Below, piece by piece: positions 1-8,458 of a DNA stretch of 64,000 bases. Location of the stretch: assembly GCF_003595175.1 (NCBI RefSeq), contig NZ_CP032419.1:4526001-4590000 (forward strand). Direction: 5' to 3'. How positions within the stretch are numbered: the stretch's first letter is position 1; every line of letters begins with the position of its first letter. This DNA comes from Pseudomonas cavernae (GTDB lineage Bacteria > Pseudomonadota > Gammaproteobacteria > Pseudomonadales > Pseudomonadaceae). Below the pieces are notes generated by a model that searched no databases, was not told the origin of the DNA, and saw nothing but the letters and a program-made list of their open reading frames with translations. The position numbers and the translations under genes are program-made.

Positions 1-240
1 TGCAGCCTGGCCGAACGGCTGCTGGATGAGCGGCGGCTCGGCGGCATCGAGCTGCTCGGCCCGGTGCCGGCGCCGATGGAACGCCGCGCCGGCCGCTACC
101 GCGCACAGCTGTTGCTGCAGGCCAGCGCCCGCGCGCCGCTGCATCGCCTGCTCGGCGCCTGGCTGCTGGAACTGGAACAACTGCCCAGCGGCCGCGCGGT
201 GCGCTGGTCGCTGGATGTCGACCCGATCGACCTGTTTTAA
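1..240 (+). CDS. priA: Primosomal protein N' (PriA helicase), C-terminal end
   Basis: Only the last 79 codons are present; the reading frame enters from the left edge and stops at TAA 238-240. PriA is the 3'-5' DNA helicase that reloads the replisome at stalled forks. The visible part is the C-terminal helicase/CTD region, ending in WSLDVDPIDLF, which is the typical PriA tail of pseudomonads. The next gene is argS, matching the priA-argS order known from Pseudomonas. Catalytic motifs lie outside the window, so the call rests on the tail and on synteny. Confidence 0.85.
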   Translation, partial: CSLAERLLDERRLGGIELLGPVPAPMERRAGRYRAQLLLQASARAPLHRLLGAWLLELEQLPSGRAVRWSLDVDPIDLF

Positions 241-348
241 CCCACCGCGGCCGCGCCACAGCGGTTGGCAAGCCCGGAACGGCCACGGATAATGCCCAGT
301 TTTCAACCAGCGCCCAGGCGCCGCCGCCCGCCGGCAGGAAGAACCGAC

Positions 349-2091
349 ATGAAAGACCTCGTTCGTCAGCTGATCCAGCAAGCACTCACCCGTCTCGCCG
401 AGGACGGCGTGCTGCCGCAGGGGCTCACTCCGGCCATTCAGGTGGAAAACACCAAGGACAAGACCCACGGCGATTTCGCCAGCAACATCGCCCTGATGCT
501 GGCCAAGCCGGCCGGGCTGAAGCCGCGCGAACTGGCCGAGAAGCTGGTCGCCGCGCTGCCGCAGGACGCGCAGATCAGCAAGGTGGAGATCGCCGGCCCG
601 GGCTTCCTCAACTTCTACCAGGACAGCGGTGGCCTCGCCGCGCGCCTGGACGCCGCGTTCGCCGATGCCCTGCTCGGCGTGCGCAAGGCCGGCCCGGCGC
701 AGCGCGTGGTGGTCGACCTGTCCGCGCCGAACCTGGCCAAGGAGATGCACGTCGGCCACCTGCGCTCAACCATCATCGGCGACGGCGTGGCTCGGGTGCT
801 GGAGTTCCTCGGCGACACGGTGATCCGCCAGAACCACGTCGGCGACTGGGGTACCCAGTTCGGCATGCTGCTGGCGTACGGCATGGATCTCCCCAAGGGT
901 TTTAGATCCAAGGAGCTTTCTGACTTAGAAGGTTTCTACCGTGCAGCCAAGCAGCGCTTCGATCAGGAGCCCGAATTTGCTGAGCGTGCGCGCCAGCTCG
1001 TAGTGGAACTACAGGCCGGTAAAGAAGCGTGCTTAAGCGTTTGGCGGGAATTCAATGAAACGTCCCTGAGCCATTGCCAAGAGATATACGATCGCCTCGA
1101 TGTGAACTTGACCAGGGCCGACGTCAAGGGCGAAAGCGCCTATAACGACGACCTCGCCCAGGTCATCGTCGACTTGCAGGCCAAGGGCCTGCTCACCGAG
1201 AGCGACGGCGCCCAGTGCGTGTTCATGGACGAGTTCAAGAACGCCGAGGGTAACCCGCTGCCGCTGATCGTGCAGAAGGCCGGCGGCGGCTACCTGTACG
1301 CCACCACCGACCTGGCCGCCATGCGCTACCGTGCCAACGTGCTGCACGCTGACCGCGTGCTGTACTTCGTCGACCAGCGCCAGGCCCTGCACTTCCAGAT
1401 GGTCTTCGCAGCCGCGCGCCTTGCCGGCTTCGTCCCCGCAACCATGCAACTGGAACACATGGGCTTCGGCACCATGAACGGCGCCGATGGCCGGCCGTTC
1501 AAGACCCGCGACGGTGGCACGGTGAAGCTGATCGACCTGCTCGAGGAAGCCGAGACCCGCGCCTACGCCCTGGTCAAGGGCAAGAATCCCGAGTTGGACG
1601 ACGCCGAGCTGCGGCAGATCGCCCGCGTAGTGGGCATCGCCTCAGTGAAGTACGCCGACCTGTCCAAGCACCGCACCAGCGACTACAGCTTCAACTTCGA
1701 GCAGATGCTCAGCTTCGAGGGCAACACCGCGCCCTACCTGCTGTACGCCTATACCCGCGTGGCCAGCGTGTTCCGCAAGCTGGGCAAGGACTTCGCCGAA
1801 GCCGACGGGCAGATCGACCTGCAGGCCGCGCAGGAGCTCGAACTGGCCGCCAAGCTGGCGCAATTTGGCGAGGTGCTGGCCAACGTCGCCGAGAAAGGCG
1901 TGCCACACCTGCTGTGCACCTACCTGTACGATCTGGCCGGGCTATTCTCCAGCTTCTATGAGCACTGCCCGATTCTTGCCGCCGCCGACCAGGCCACCCA
2001 ACAGAGCCGCCTGCGTCTGGCCGCACTGACCGGCCGTACCCTCAAGCAAGGCTTGGAACTGCTTGGCCTGGACACCCTGGAACGCATGTAA
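349..2091 (+). CDS. argS: Arginyl-tRNA synthetase
   Basis: Class I aminoacyl-tRNA synthetase of 580 residues that charges tRNA-Arg in the cytoplasm. The N-terminal Add-1-like domain begins [13 protein letters not shown]. The HIGH signature appears as HVGH (within [11 protein letters not shown], near residue 135). The KMSKS loop is replaced by [11 protein letters not shown], as in other bacterial ArgS. The reading frame is open back to 265, but ATG 349 is preceded by GGAAGAA and gives the family N-terminus. Bases about 893-1120 (residues about 182-257) stand out: they use AGA, AGG, ATA, TTA, CTA, CTT and TCT codons that are nearly absent from the rest of the gene, while the protein still aligns with ArgS. 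That suggests a recombined internal patch. The SPOR gene follows after 6 bases. Confidence 0.97.
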   Translation: MKDLVRQLIQQALTRLAEDGVLPQGLTPAIQVENTKDKTHGDFASNIALMLAKPAGLKPRELAEKLVAALPQDAQISKVEIAGPGFLNFYQDSGGLAARLDAAFADALLGVRKAGPAQRVVVDLSAPNLAKEMHVGHLRSTIIGDGVARVLEFLGDTVIRQNHVGDWGTQFGMLLAYGMDLPKGFRSKELSDLEGFYRAAKQRFDQEPEFAERARQLVVELQAGKEACLSVWREFNETSLSHCQEIYDRLDVNLTRADVKGESAYNDDLAQVIVDLQAKGLLTESDGAQCVFMDEFKNAEGNPLPLIVQKAGGGYLYATTDLAAMRYRANVLHADRVLYFVDQRQALHFQMVFAAARLAGFVPATMQLEHMGFGTMNGADGRPFKTRDGGTVKLIDLLEEAETRAYALVKGKNPELDDAELRQIARVVGIASVKYADLSKHRTSDYSFNFEQMLSFEGNTAPYLLYAYTRVASVFRKLGKDFAEADGQIDLQAAQELELAAKLAQFGEVLANVAEKGVPHLLCTYLYDLAGLFSSFYEHCPILAAADQATQQSRLRLAALTGRTLKQGLELLGLDTLERM

Positions 2092-2097
2092 CGGACT

Positions 2098-2778
2098 ATG
2101 GCGACCAAGAAAAAACCTGCCCCCAAGCGCGGCGCCAGCCGCTATCAGGCGCCCGCGAAGAAGCCCGTGCCCGGCTGGGTGTGGCTGGCCTGCGGTCTGG
2201 CCGTCGGCGCCTTCCTGATGCTGCTGGCCAAGCTCGAGCCGGGCCGCGACGAGGTCAAGCGCAGCAAGCCGGAGACCGCCCAGCAGGCAACGGGTGGCAA
2301 ACCCGCCGGCAAGCCGGCGCCGGCCACCCCGACCCCGCCGCCGCAGGTGAAGCCGAAGTACGATTTCTACACCCTGCTGCCGGAGTCCGAGGTGATAGTG
2401 CCGCCCGAGGCGGTGCCGGAGCAGACACCGCCGGCGCCGACCCCGCAGGAGCTGGCCAAGGCCGACGCCGCGCGCGCCGAGGCGGCGCTCAAGGGCGAAA
2501 CCCCGCCGCCGCTGCCGGTGGCGGTGAAAGCCGCCAGCACCCAGTACTTTCTCCAGGCCGGCTCGTTCCGCAAGCAGGCCGACGCCGAGAAGGTCCGCGC
2601 GCAGATCGCTCTGCTCGGCCAGGCGGTGCAGCTGGAATCCGGCACGGTGCGCGAGGAAACCTGGTACCGCGTGCTGGTCGGCCCGTTCAGCAACCGCGAG
2701 CAGCTGACCCAGGCGCAGAAGCAACTGGCCGGCAGCGGCTTCAGCAACTTGTTGCTGCAGCAGCGCCGGAGCCGCTGA
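2098..2778 (+). CDS. SPOR-domain membrane protein, FtsN-like
   Basis: A 226-residue bitopic inner-membrane protein. A basic cytoplasmic stretch (residues 1-22, rich in Lys) is followed by one membrane helix (about 26-46, GWVWLACGLAVGAFLMLLA). Then comes a Pro/Ala-rich periplasmic linker with many PP pairs and a C-terminal SPOR domain (about 148-226, from YFLQAGSFRKQADAEK to the end). SPOR domains bind denuded septal peptidoglycan, so a role in cell division or septal wall metabolism is likely. The position directly after argS and before hslVU matches the P. aeruginosa FtsN-like gene. Low sequence identity in the linker is normal for this family, so calling it true FtsN is less certain than calling it SPOR. 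Confidence 0.85.
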   Translation: MATKKKPAPKRGASRYQAPAKKPVPGWVWLACGLAVGAFLMLLAKLEPGRDEVKRSKPETAQQATGGKPAGKPAPATPTPPPQVKPKYDFYTLLPESEVIVPPEAVPEQTPPAPTPQELAKADAARAEAALKGETPPPLPVAVKAASTQYFLQAGSFRKQADAEKVRAQIALLGQAVQLESGTVREETWYRVLVGPFSNREQLTQAQKQLAGSGFSNLLLQQRRSR

Positions 2779-2854
2779 GCCCCCGTCGCCGTCTGGATTT
2801 CCAGCCGGCGGCAATCCGCTGTTACAGCCATTAGCTCCCACCCGCAGCCTGCCG

Positions 2855-2883
2855 GTTGAAATGCCGGCAGGACTCCCCCATAT
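2855..2883 (+). promoter_or_regulatory. Candidate sigma-32 heat-shock promoter for hslVU
   Basis: GTTGAAA (2855-2861) is followed after 14 bases by CCCCATAT (2876-2883). This matches the sigma-32 pattern of CTTGAA, a 13-17 base spacer and CCCCATnT. hslVU is a classical heat-shock operon, so both the position and the motif fit. The -35 lies in the loop of an inverted repeat (CTGCCGG 2849-2855, CCGGCAG 2864-2870). Seen in sequence; activity is inferred. Confidence 0.6.
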
Positions 2884-2929
2884 GATTCTCCATTAGGGCA
2901 TTCCGCCCCGCTGCGTGGAGATCCACCCC

Positions 2930-3460
2930 TTGACCACCATCGTTTCAGTCCGCCGCCAAGGCAAAGTCGTCATGGGCGGCGACGGCCAGGTTTCCCTCGG
3001 CAACACCGTGATGAAAGGCAACGCCAAGAAGGTCCGCCGCCTCTACCACGGCCAGGTCATCGCCGGTTTCGCCGGTGCCACCGCGGATGCCTTCACCCTG
3101 TTCGAGCGTTTCGAGGGTCAGCTGGAGAAACATCAGGGCCATCTGGTGCGCGCCGCCGTCGAGCTGGCCAAGGAGTGGCGCACCGACCGTTCGCTGAGCC
3201 GCCTGGAAGCCATGCTGGCGGTGGCCAACAAGGACGCCTCGCTGATCATCACTGGCAACGGCGACGTGATCGAACCCGAGGACGGCCTGATCGCCATGGG
3301 CTCCGGCGGTCCCTATGCCCAGGCCGCGGCTCGCGCCCTGCTGATGCACACCGAATTGCCGGCCCGCGAGATCGCCGAAACCGCGCTGAACATCGCCGGC
3401 AGCATCTGCGTGTTCACCAACCAGAATCTGACCCTCGAGGAGCTGGACTGCGTCGAGTGA
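2930..3460 (+). CDS. hslV: ATP-dependent protease subunit HslV (ClpQ)
   Basis: Proteolytic subunit (176 residues) of the HslVU two-component protease, an N-terminal-threonine hydrolase that degrades misfolded and regulatory proteins in the cytoplasm. I chose the TTG at 2930 because it has GGAG (2917-2920) nine bases upstream and gives M-T-T-I-V-S-V. Maturation removes the Met to expose the catalytic Thr. The in-frame GTG at 2915 would add five residues before it and prevent this. Family motifs seen: [19 protein letters not shown] and the [14 protein letters not shown] region. hslU follows after 71 bases. A sigma-32-like promoter lies just upstream. Confidence 0.96.
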   Translation: MTTIVSVRRQGKVVMGGDGQVSLGNTVMKGNAKKVRRLYHGQVIAGFAGATADAFTLFERFEGQLEKHQGHLVRAAVELAKEWRTDRSLSRLEAMLAVANKDASLIITGNGDVIEPEDGLIAMGSGGPYAQAAARALLMHTELPAREIAETALNIAGSICVFTNQNLTLEELDCVE

Positions 3461-3531
3461 GGCGCCGTCCACCCTCCTCTGGCGGCTGCGCGCCGACGTT
3501 CGCCGCCCCACCTCTTTAGCGAGTCCACGCC

Positions 3532-4869
3532 ATGCCCATGACCCCCCGTGAAATCGTCCACGAACTCAACCGCCACATCATCGGCCAGGACGACGCCAAG
3601 CGCGCCGTCGCCATCGCCCTGCGCAACCGCTGGCGGCGCATGCAGCTGCCGGCCGAGCTACGCCAGGAAGTGACGCCGAAGAACATCCTGATGATCGGCC
3701 CCACCGGCGTCGGCAAGACCGAAATCGCCCGGCGCCTGGCCAAGCTGGCCAACGCGCCGTTCCTCAAGGTCGAGGCGACCAAGTTCACCGAGGTCGGCTA
3801 TGTCGGCCGCGACGTCGAATCGATCATCCGCGATCTCGCCGACGCGGCGATCAAGATGCTGCGCGAGCAAGAAATCGTCCGCGTCCGCCACCGCGCCGAA
3901 GACGCCGCCGAGGAGCGCCTCCTCGACGCCCTGCTGCCGCCGGCGCGCAGTTTTGGTGACGAAGCCGCACAGAGCAGCGACTCGAACACCCGCCAGCTGT
4001 TTCGCAAGCGCCTGCGCGAAGGCCAGCTGGACGACAAGGAAATCGAGATCGAAGTCGCCGAGCACCCAGCCGGCGTCGAGATCATGGCCCCGCCGGGCAT
4101 GGAGGAGATGACCAACCAGCTGCAGAACCTGTTCGCCAACATGGGCAAGGGTAAGAAGAAGAGCCGCAAGCTCAAGGTCAGTGAGGCCTTCAAGCTGGTG
4201 CGCGACGAGGAAGCCGCGCGCCTGGTCAACGAGGAAGAGCTCAAGGCCCGCGCCCTGGAGGCAGTCGAGCAGCAGGGCATCGTGTTCATCGACGAGATCG
4301 ACAAGGTTGCCAAGCGTGGCAATGTCGGCGGCGCCGATGTGTCCCGCGAGGGCGTGCAACGCGACCTGCTGCCACTGATCGAGGGCTGCACGGTGAACAC
4401 CAAGCTGGGCATGGTCAAGACCGACCACATCCTGTTCATCGCCTCCGGCGCCTTCCACCTGTCCAAGCCGAGCGACCTGGTGCCGGAGCTGCAGGGCCGC
4501 CTGCCGATCCGCGTCGAGCTCAAGGCGCTGTCGCCGGAAGACTTCGAGCGCATCCTCACCGAGCCGCACGCCTCGCTGACCGAGCAGTACAGCGCGCTGC
4601 TGCAAACCGAGGGGTTGACCATCGAGTTCGCCGAGGACGCCATCAAGCGCATCGCCGAAATCGCTTGGCAGGTCAACGAGAAGACCGAGAACATCGGCGC
4701 ACGGCGTCTGCACACGCTGCTCGAGCGCCTGCTCGAAGAGGTCTCGTTCAGCGCCGGCGACCTCGCCGCCCAGCACGACGACAAGCCGATCCGCATCGAC
4801 GCGGCCTACGTCAACAGCCACCTCGGCGAGTTGGCGCAGGACGAAGACCTGTCGCGCTATATTCTCTAA
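3532..4869 (+). CDS. hslU: ATP-dependent protease ATPase subunit HslU (ClpY)
   Basis: AAA+ unfoldase (445 residues) that unfolds substrates and feeds them to HslV. It starts [19 protein letters not shown]. Walker A is GPTGVGKT (about residues 56-63) and Walker B is IVFIDEIDK (about 249-257). The intermediate I-domain lies between them (about 110-230, with the charged [11 protein letters not shown] segment). The C-terminal tail EDLSRYIL is the HslV-docking end typical of HslU. A second in-frame ATG at 3538 is also possible. It forms an operon with hslV and probably the DUF971 gene, 61 bases downstream. Confidence 0.97.
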   Translation: MPMTPREIVHELNRHIIGQDDAKRAVAIALRNRWRRMQLPAELRQEVTPKNILMIGPTGVGKTEIARRLAKLANAPFLKVEATKFTEVGYVGRDVESIIRDLADAAIKMLREQEIVRVRHRAEDAAEERLLDALLPPARSFGDEAAQSSDSNTRQLFRKRLREGQLDDKEIEIEVAEHPAGVEIMAPPGMEEMTNQLQNLFANMGKGKKKSRKLKVSEAFKLVRDEEAARLVNEEELKARALEAVEQQGIVFIDEIDKVAKRGNVGGADVSREGVQRDLLPLIEGCTVNTKLGMVKTDHILFIASGAFHLSKPSDLVPELQGRLPIRVELKALSPEDFERILTEPHASLTEQYSALLQTEGLTIEFAEDAIKRIAEIAWQVNEKTENIGARRLHTLLERLLEEVSFSAGDLAAQHDDKPIRIDAAYVNSHLGELAQDEDLSRYIL

Positions 4870-4930
4870 GGAGTAGCCGCGGCAGGCTGCACACCGAGTG
4901 CGTCCTGCCGCCGGCATCGGAGCCCCGCAC

Positions 4931-5305
4931 ATGCGCATCCCCAGCGCCATCAAGCTGCACAAAGCGTCCAAGACCCTGACCCTGGAGTACGGCGCCGACG
5001 AGCGTTATAACTTGTCCGCCGAGTTCCTCCGCGTGCACTCGCCGTCGGCCGAGGTGCAGGGCCATGGCCAGCCGATCCTGCAGCACGGCAAGCTCGGCGT
5101 GGGCCTGAGCAAGATCGAGCCGGCCGGCCAGTACGCACTAAAACTGTGCTTCGACGACGGCCATGACAGCGGGCTGTTCACCTGGGACTACCTCTATCAG
5201 CTGGCGCAACGCCAGGAACAGCTGTGGGCCGACTATCTCGACGAACTGGCCAAGGCCGGCAAGTCCCGCGACCCGTCCGAATCGGTGGTCAAGCTGCTGC
5301 TCTAA
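4931..5305 (+). CDS. DUF971 family protein (GBBH-like N-terminal domain)
   Basis: A 124-residue protein with the fold of the N-terminal domain of gamma-butyrobetaine hydroxylase-like proteins (PF06155, formerly DUF971). Supporting segments are IKLHKASKTLTLEYGADE, LSAEFLRVHSPSAEVQG, and SGLFTWDYLYQLA near the C-terminus. The same family follows hslU in P. aeruginosa. A role in iron-sulfur protein maturation has been proposed for some homologues, but nothing here proves it. I chose ATG 4931; an in-frame GTG at 4898 would add 11 residues that do not resemble the family. Confidence 0.88.
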   Translation: MRIPSAIKLHKASKTLTLEYGADERYNLSAEFLRVHSPSAEVQGHGQPILQHGKLGVGLSKIEPAGQYALKLCFDDGHDSGLFTWDYLYQLAQRQEQLWADYLDELAKAGKSRDPSESVVKLLL

Positions 5306-5413
5306 CCCGCCGGTTAGGGCGAACTTTCTAAATCCCCTCGGCATACTCTCGCTCGCGCAAGACCGCCCGATCAGCCGGCTTGCGTAAATTCACGGCTCGG
5401 GTTACCAAGGTTC

Positions 5414-5430
5414 TGGCAGGCTCCATGCAT
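5414..5430 (+). promoter_or_regulatory. Sigma-54 (-24/-12) promoter of phaC1
   Basis: TGGCAGGCTCCATGCAT has GG at 5415-5416 and GC at 5427-5428, with exactly 10 bases between them. This is the invariant spacing of RpoN promoters. It sits about 135 bases upstream of the phaC1 ATG. RpoN-dependent phaC1 transcription has been reported in P. aeruginosa, which supports the reading. The rest of the 5306-5564 spacer shows no gene. Confidence 0.75.
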
Positions 5431-5564
5431 TTGCCCAGGCGAATGTAGAGCATGAAGCGGAGCGCCTCCGCCCACCCGGTAACCCGAGCAGTACCAGGCT
5501 CCCAGCCCTGTGTCCGCGCACAGCAGCACGCCGGTATTCGTCTCAGGACAATGGAGCGTCGTAG

Positions 5565-7247
5565 ATGAGCAACAAGAACACCGAAGACCTGCAACGCCAA
5601 GCCGCCGAGAACACCCTCGGGCTGAACCCGGTAGTTGGCTTGCGCAGCAAGGACATTCTGACTGCTGCCCGCATGGTGTTAACCCAAGCCGTTAAACAAC
5701 CCATCCACAGCGCCAAGCATGTGGCGCACTTCGGCCTGCAGCTGAAGAACGTCCTGCTCGGCCAGTCCGACCTGCGCCCGGATGAGGGCGACCGCCGCTT
5801 CGCCGACCCAGCCTGGAGCCAGAATCCGCTGTATCGCCGCTACCTGCAGACCTACCTGGCCTGGCGCCAGGAGCTGCATGACTGGATCGAGGACAGCAAC
5901 CTGCCCTCGCAGGACACCCGCCGCGGCCATTTCGTCCTCGATCTGCTCACCGAGGCGATGGCACCGAGCAACAGCATGGCCAACCCGGCGGCGGTCAAGC
6001 GCTTCTTCGAAACCGGCGGCAAGAGCCTGCTGGACGGCCTCTCGCACCTGGCCAAGGACCTGGTGAACAACGGCGGCATGCCCAGCCAGGTGAACATGAG
6101 CGCCTTCGAGGTCGGCAAGAACCTGGCCCTGACCGAAGGCGCCGTGGTGTTTCGCAACGACCTGCTGGAACTGATCCAGTACCAGCCGAGCACCGAGCAG
6201 GTGCACGAGCGGCCGCTGCTGGTGGTGCCGCCGCAAATCAACAAGTTCTACGTCTTCGACCTGTCGCAGGAGAAGAGCCTGGCGCGCTTCAACCTGCGCA
6301 ACGGCATCCAGACCTTCATCGTCAGCTGGCGCAACCCAACCAAGGCGCAACGCGAGTGGGGCCTGTCGACCTACATCGAGGCGCTGAAGGAAACCATCGA
6401 GGTGGTCCTCGCCATCACCGGCAGCAAGGACGTCAACCTGCTCGGCGCCTGCTCCGGCGGCATCACCTGCGCCGCCCTGCTCGGCCACTACGCGGCTATC
6501 GGCGAGAATAAGGTCAACGCCATGACCCTGCTGGTCAGCGTGCTCGACACCCAGCTGGATACCTCGGTCGCCCTGTTCGTCGACGAGCAGACCCTGGAAG
6601 CGGCCAAGCGCCGCTCCTACCAGGCCGGCGTGCTGGAAGGCAAGGACATGGCCAAGGTGTTCGCCTGGATGCGTCCCAACGACCTGATCTGGAACTATTG
6701 GGTCAACAACTACCTGCTCGGCAACGAGCCACCGGTGTTCGACATCCTCTACTGGAACAACGACACCACGCGCCTGCCGGCGACCTTCCACGGCGATCTG
6801 ATCGAGTTGTTCAAGACCAACCCGCTGACCCGTGCCAATGCCCTCGAGGTGTGCGGCACGCCGATCGACCTCAAGCAGGTGAAGAGCGACATCTACTGTC
6901 TGGCCGGGGTCAACGACCACATCACCCCCTGGGAGTCCTGCTACCGCTCGGCGCGGCTGTTCGGCGGCAAGATCGAGTTCGTGCTGTCCAACAGCGGCCA
7001 CATCCAGAGCATTCTCAACCCGCCGGGCAATCCCAAGGCGCGCTTCATGACCGGCGACAGAGAGCTACCCGCCGACCCCAAGGCCTGGCAGGAAGAGTCG
7101 ACCAAGCAGCCGGACTCCTGGTGGCTGCACTGGCAGGCCTGGCTGGCCGAGCGCTCGGGCAAGCTGAAAAAATCCCCGAGCGCCCTCGGCAACAAGACTT
7201 ACCCGGCCGGCGAAGCCGCCCCGGGCACCTACGTGCATGAACGATGA
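5565..7247 (+). CDS. phaC1: Class II poly(3-hydroxyalkanoate) synthase 1
   Basis: Polymerises medium-chain-length (R)-3-hydroxyacyl-CoA into polyhydroxyalkanoate at the granule surface. The length of 560 residues is typical. It has an alpha/beta-hydrolase fold with the lipase-like box GACSGG, where Ser is replaced by the catalytic Cys296. Asp451 (GVNDHITPW) and His479 (NSGHIQ) complete the triad; all three numbers match the class II enzymes. The first gene of the pha cluster, behind a sigma-54 promoter; phaZ follows. Its paralogue phaC2 is encoded 1.2 kb downstream. The long identical DNA blocks shared by the two (for example around 6660-6770 and 9560-9670) suggest conservation or gene conversion. 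Confidence 0.97.
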   Translation: MSNKNTEDLQRQAAENTLGLNPVVGLRSKDILTAARMVLTQAVKQPIHSAKHVAHFGLQLKNVLLGQSDLRPDEGDRRFADPAWSQNPLYRRYLQTYLAWRQELHDWIEDSNLPSQDTRRGHFVLDLLTEAMAPSNSMANPAAVKRFFETGGKSLLDGLSHLAKDLVNNGGMPSQVNMSAFEVGKNLALTEGAVVFRNDLLELIQYQPSTEQVHERPLLVVPPQINKFYVFDLSQEKSLARFNLRNGIQTFIVSWRNPTKAQREWGLSTYIEALKETIEVVLAITGSKDVNLLGACSGGITCAALLGHYAAIGENKVNAMTLLVSVLDTQLDTSVALFVDEQTLEAAKRRSYQAGVLEGKDMAKVFAWMRPNDLIWNYWVNNYLLGNEPPVFDILYWNNDTTRLPATFHGDLIELFKTNPLTRANALEVCGTPIDLKQVKSDIYCLAGVNDHITPWESCYRSARLFGGKIEFVLSNSGHIQSILNPPGNPKARFMTGDRELPADPKAWQEESTKQPDSWWLHWQAWLAERSGKLKKSPSALGNKTYPAGEAAPGTYVHER

Positions 7248-7408
7248 AGACCGAGACCCCAGCAGTGGCGCCGGATAGCGCCACTTACCCAGGCGAGCCC
7301 GCCGACACCGCGCCCACGCCGCCACAACAGGCGGCACGGGGCGCCAACAGGACCGGTGCGGGGCGGCGCGGTGGCGCTGCCGCCGCGCCTTCGCAAGGGC
7401 CCTCCAGC

Positions 7409-8266
7409 ATGCCGCAACCCTTTGTCTTCCGGACCATCGAGCTCGACGGCCTGAGCATCCGCACCGCCGTGCGGCCGGGCAAACCGCACCTGACGCCGCT
7501 GCTGATCTTCAACGGCATCGGCGCCAACCTGGAACTGGTGTTCCCCTTCGTCCAGGCGCTCGACCCCGACCTCGAAGTGATCGCCTTCGACGTCCCCGGG
7601 GTCGGCGGCTCCTCGACGCCGAGCACGCCCTACCGTTTCCCCGGCCTGGCCAAGCTGGCCGCGCGCATGCTCGACTACCTGGATATTGGACAAGTCAGCG
7701 CCATCGGCGTGTCCTGGGGTGGTGCACTGGCCCAGCAGTTCGCCCACGACTACCCGGAGCGCTGCAAGAAGCTGGTGCTCGCCGCGACTTCGGCCGGCGC
7801 CGTGATGGTGCCGGGCAAGCCCAAGGTGCTCTGGCGCATGGCCAGCCCACGCCGCTACATCCAGCCGTCCTATGGCGTGCGCATCGCCGCGGACATCTAC
7901 GGCGGGGCCTTCCGCCGCGACGCCAGCCTGGCCCTGGCGCACGCCAGCAAGGTGCGCTCCTCGGGCAAGCTCGGCTACTACTGGCAGCTGTTCGCCGGCT
8001 TCGGCTGGACCAGCATCCACTGGCTGCACCGGATCCGCCAGCCGACCCTGGTACTGGCCGGCGACGACGACCCGCTGATCCCGCTGATCAACATGCGCCT
8101 GCTCGCCTGGCGGATTCCCAACGCCGAACTGCACGTGATCGACGACGGCCATCTGTTCCTCATCACCCGCGCCGAAGCGGTGGCGCCGATCATCATGAAG
8201 TTCCTCCAGGAGGAACGCCAACGCGCGGTGATGCACCCGCACCCGGCGCCACTGCGCAGCCATTGA
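7409..8266 (+). CDS. phaZ: Intracellular PHA depolymerase
   Basis: Alpha/beta-hydrolase of 285 residues that hydrolyses granule polymer to hydroxyacids for carbon recycling. Catalytic residues align with the known P. putida enzyme: Ser102 in GVSWGG, Asp221 in LAGDDDP and His248 in DDGHLF. I chose ATG 7409 (AAGGG nine bases upstream) because it gives the family N-terminus MPQPFVFRTIELDG. The same frame is open from ATG 7244, which overlaps the phaC1 stop by four bases and would add 55 low-complexity residues. Lies between phaC1 and phaC2, the usual arrangement for mcl-PHA loci. Confidence 0.96.
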   Translation: MPQPFVFRTIELDGLSIRTAVRPGKPHLTPLLIFNGIGANLELVFPFVQALDPDLEVIAFDVPGVGGSSTPSTPYRFPGLAKLAARMLDYLDIGQVSAIGVSWGGALAQQFAHDYPERCKKLVLAATSAGAVMVPGKPKVLWRMASPRRYIQPSYGVRIAADIYGGAFRRDASLALAHASKVRSSGKLGYYWQLFAGFGWTSIHWLHRIRQPTLVLAGDDDPLIPLINMRLLAWRIPNAELHVIDDGHLFLITRAEAVAPIIMKFLQEERQRAVMHPHPAPLRSH

Positions 8267-8458
8267 GCAGCGCTGGCGCCTGCACGCACAGGGACGGTGC
8301 ACGCAGTCGGGATTTGACCCGCCCTGAGCCTCTGTGTAACACCTTCGAAAACTTCGCGCGGCAGTCTGGAATGCTTATCCGGCGAGCATTGGTACAAGCC
8401 TTGCTGCTTGCCCCATGACGTTGCTCCTTTTCTGGCTTGATGACGGAGTGTTGTTTCT

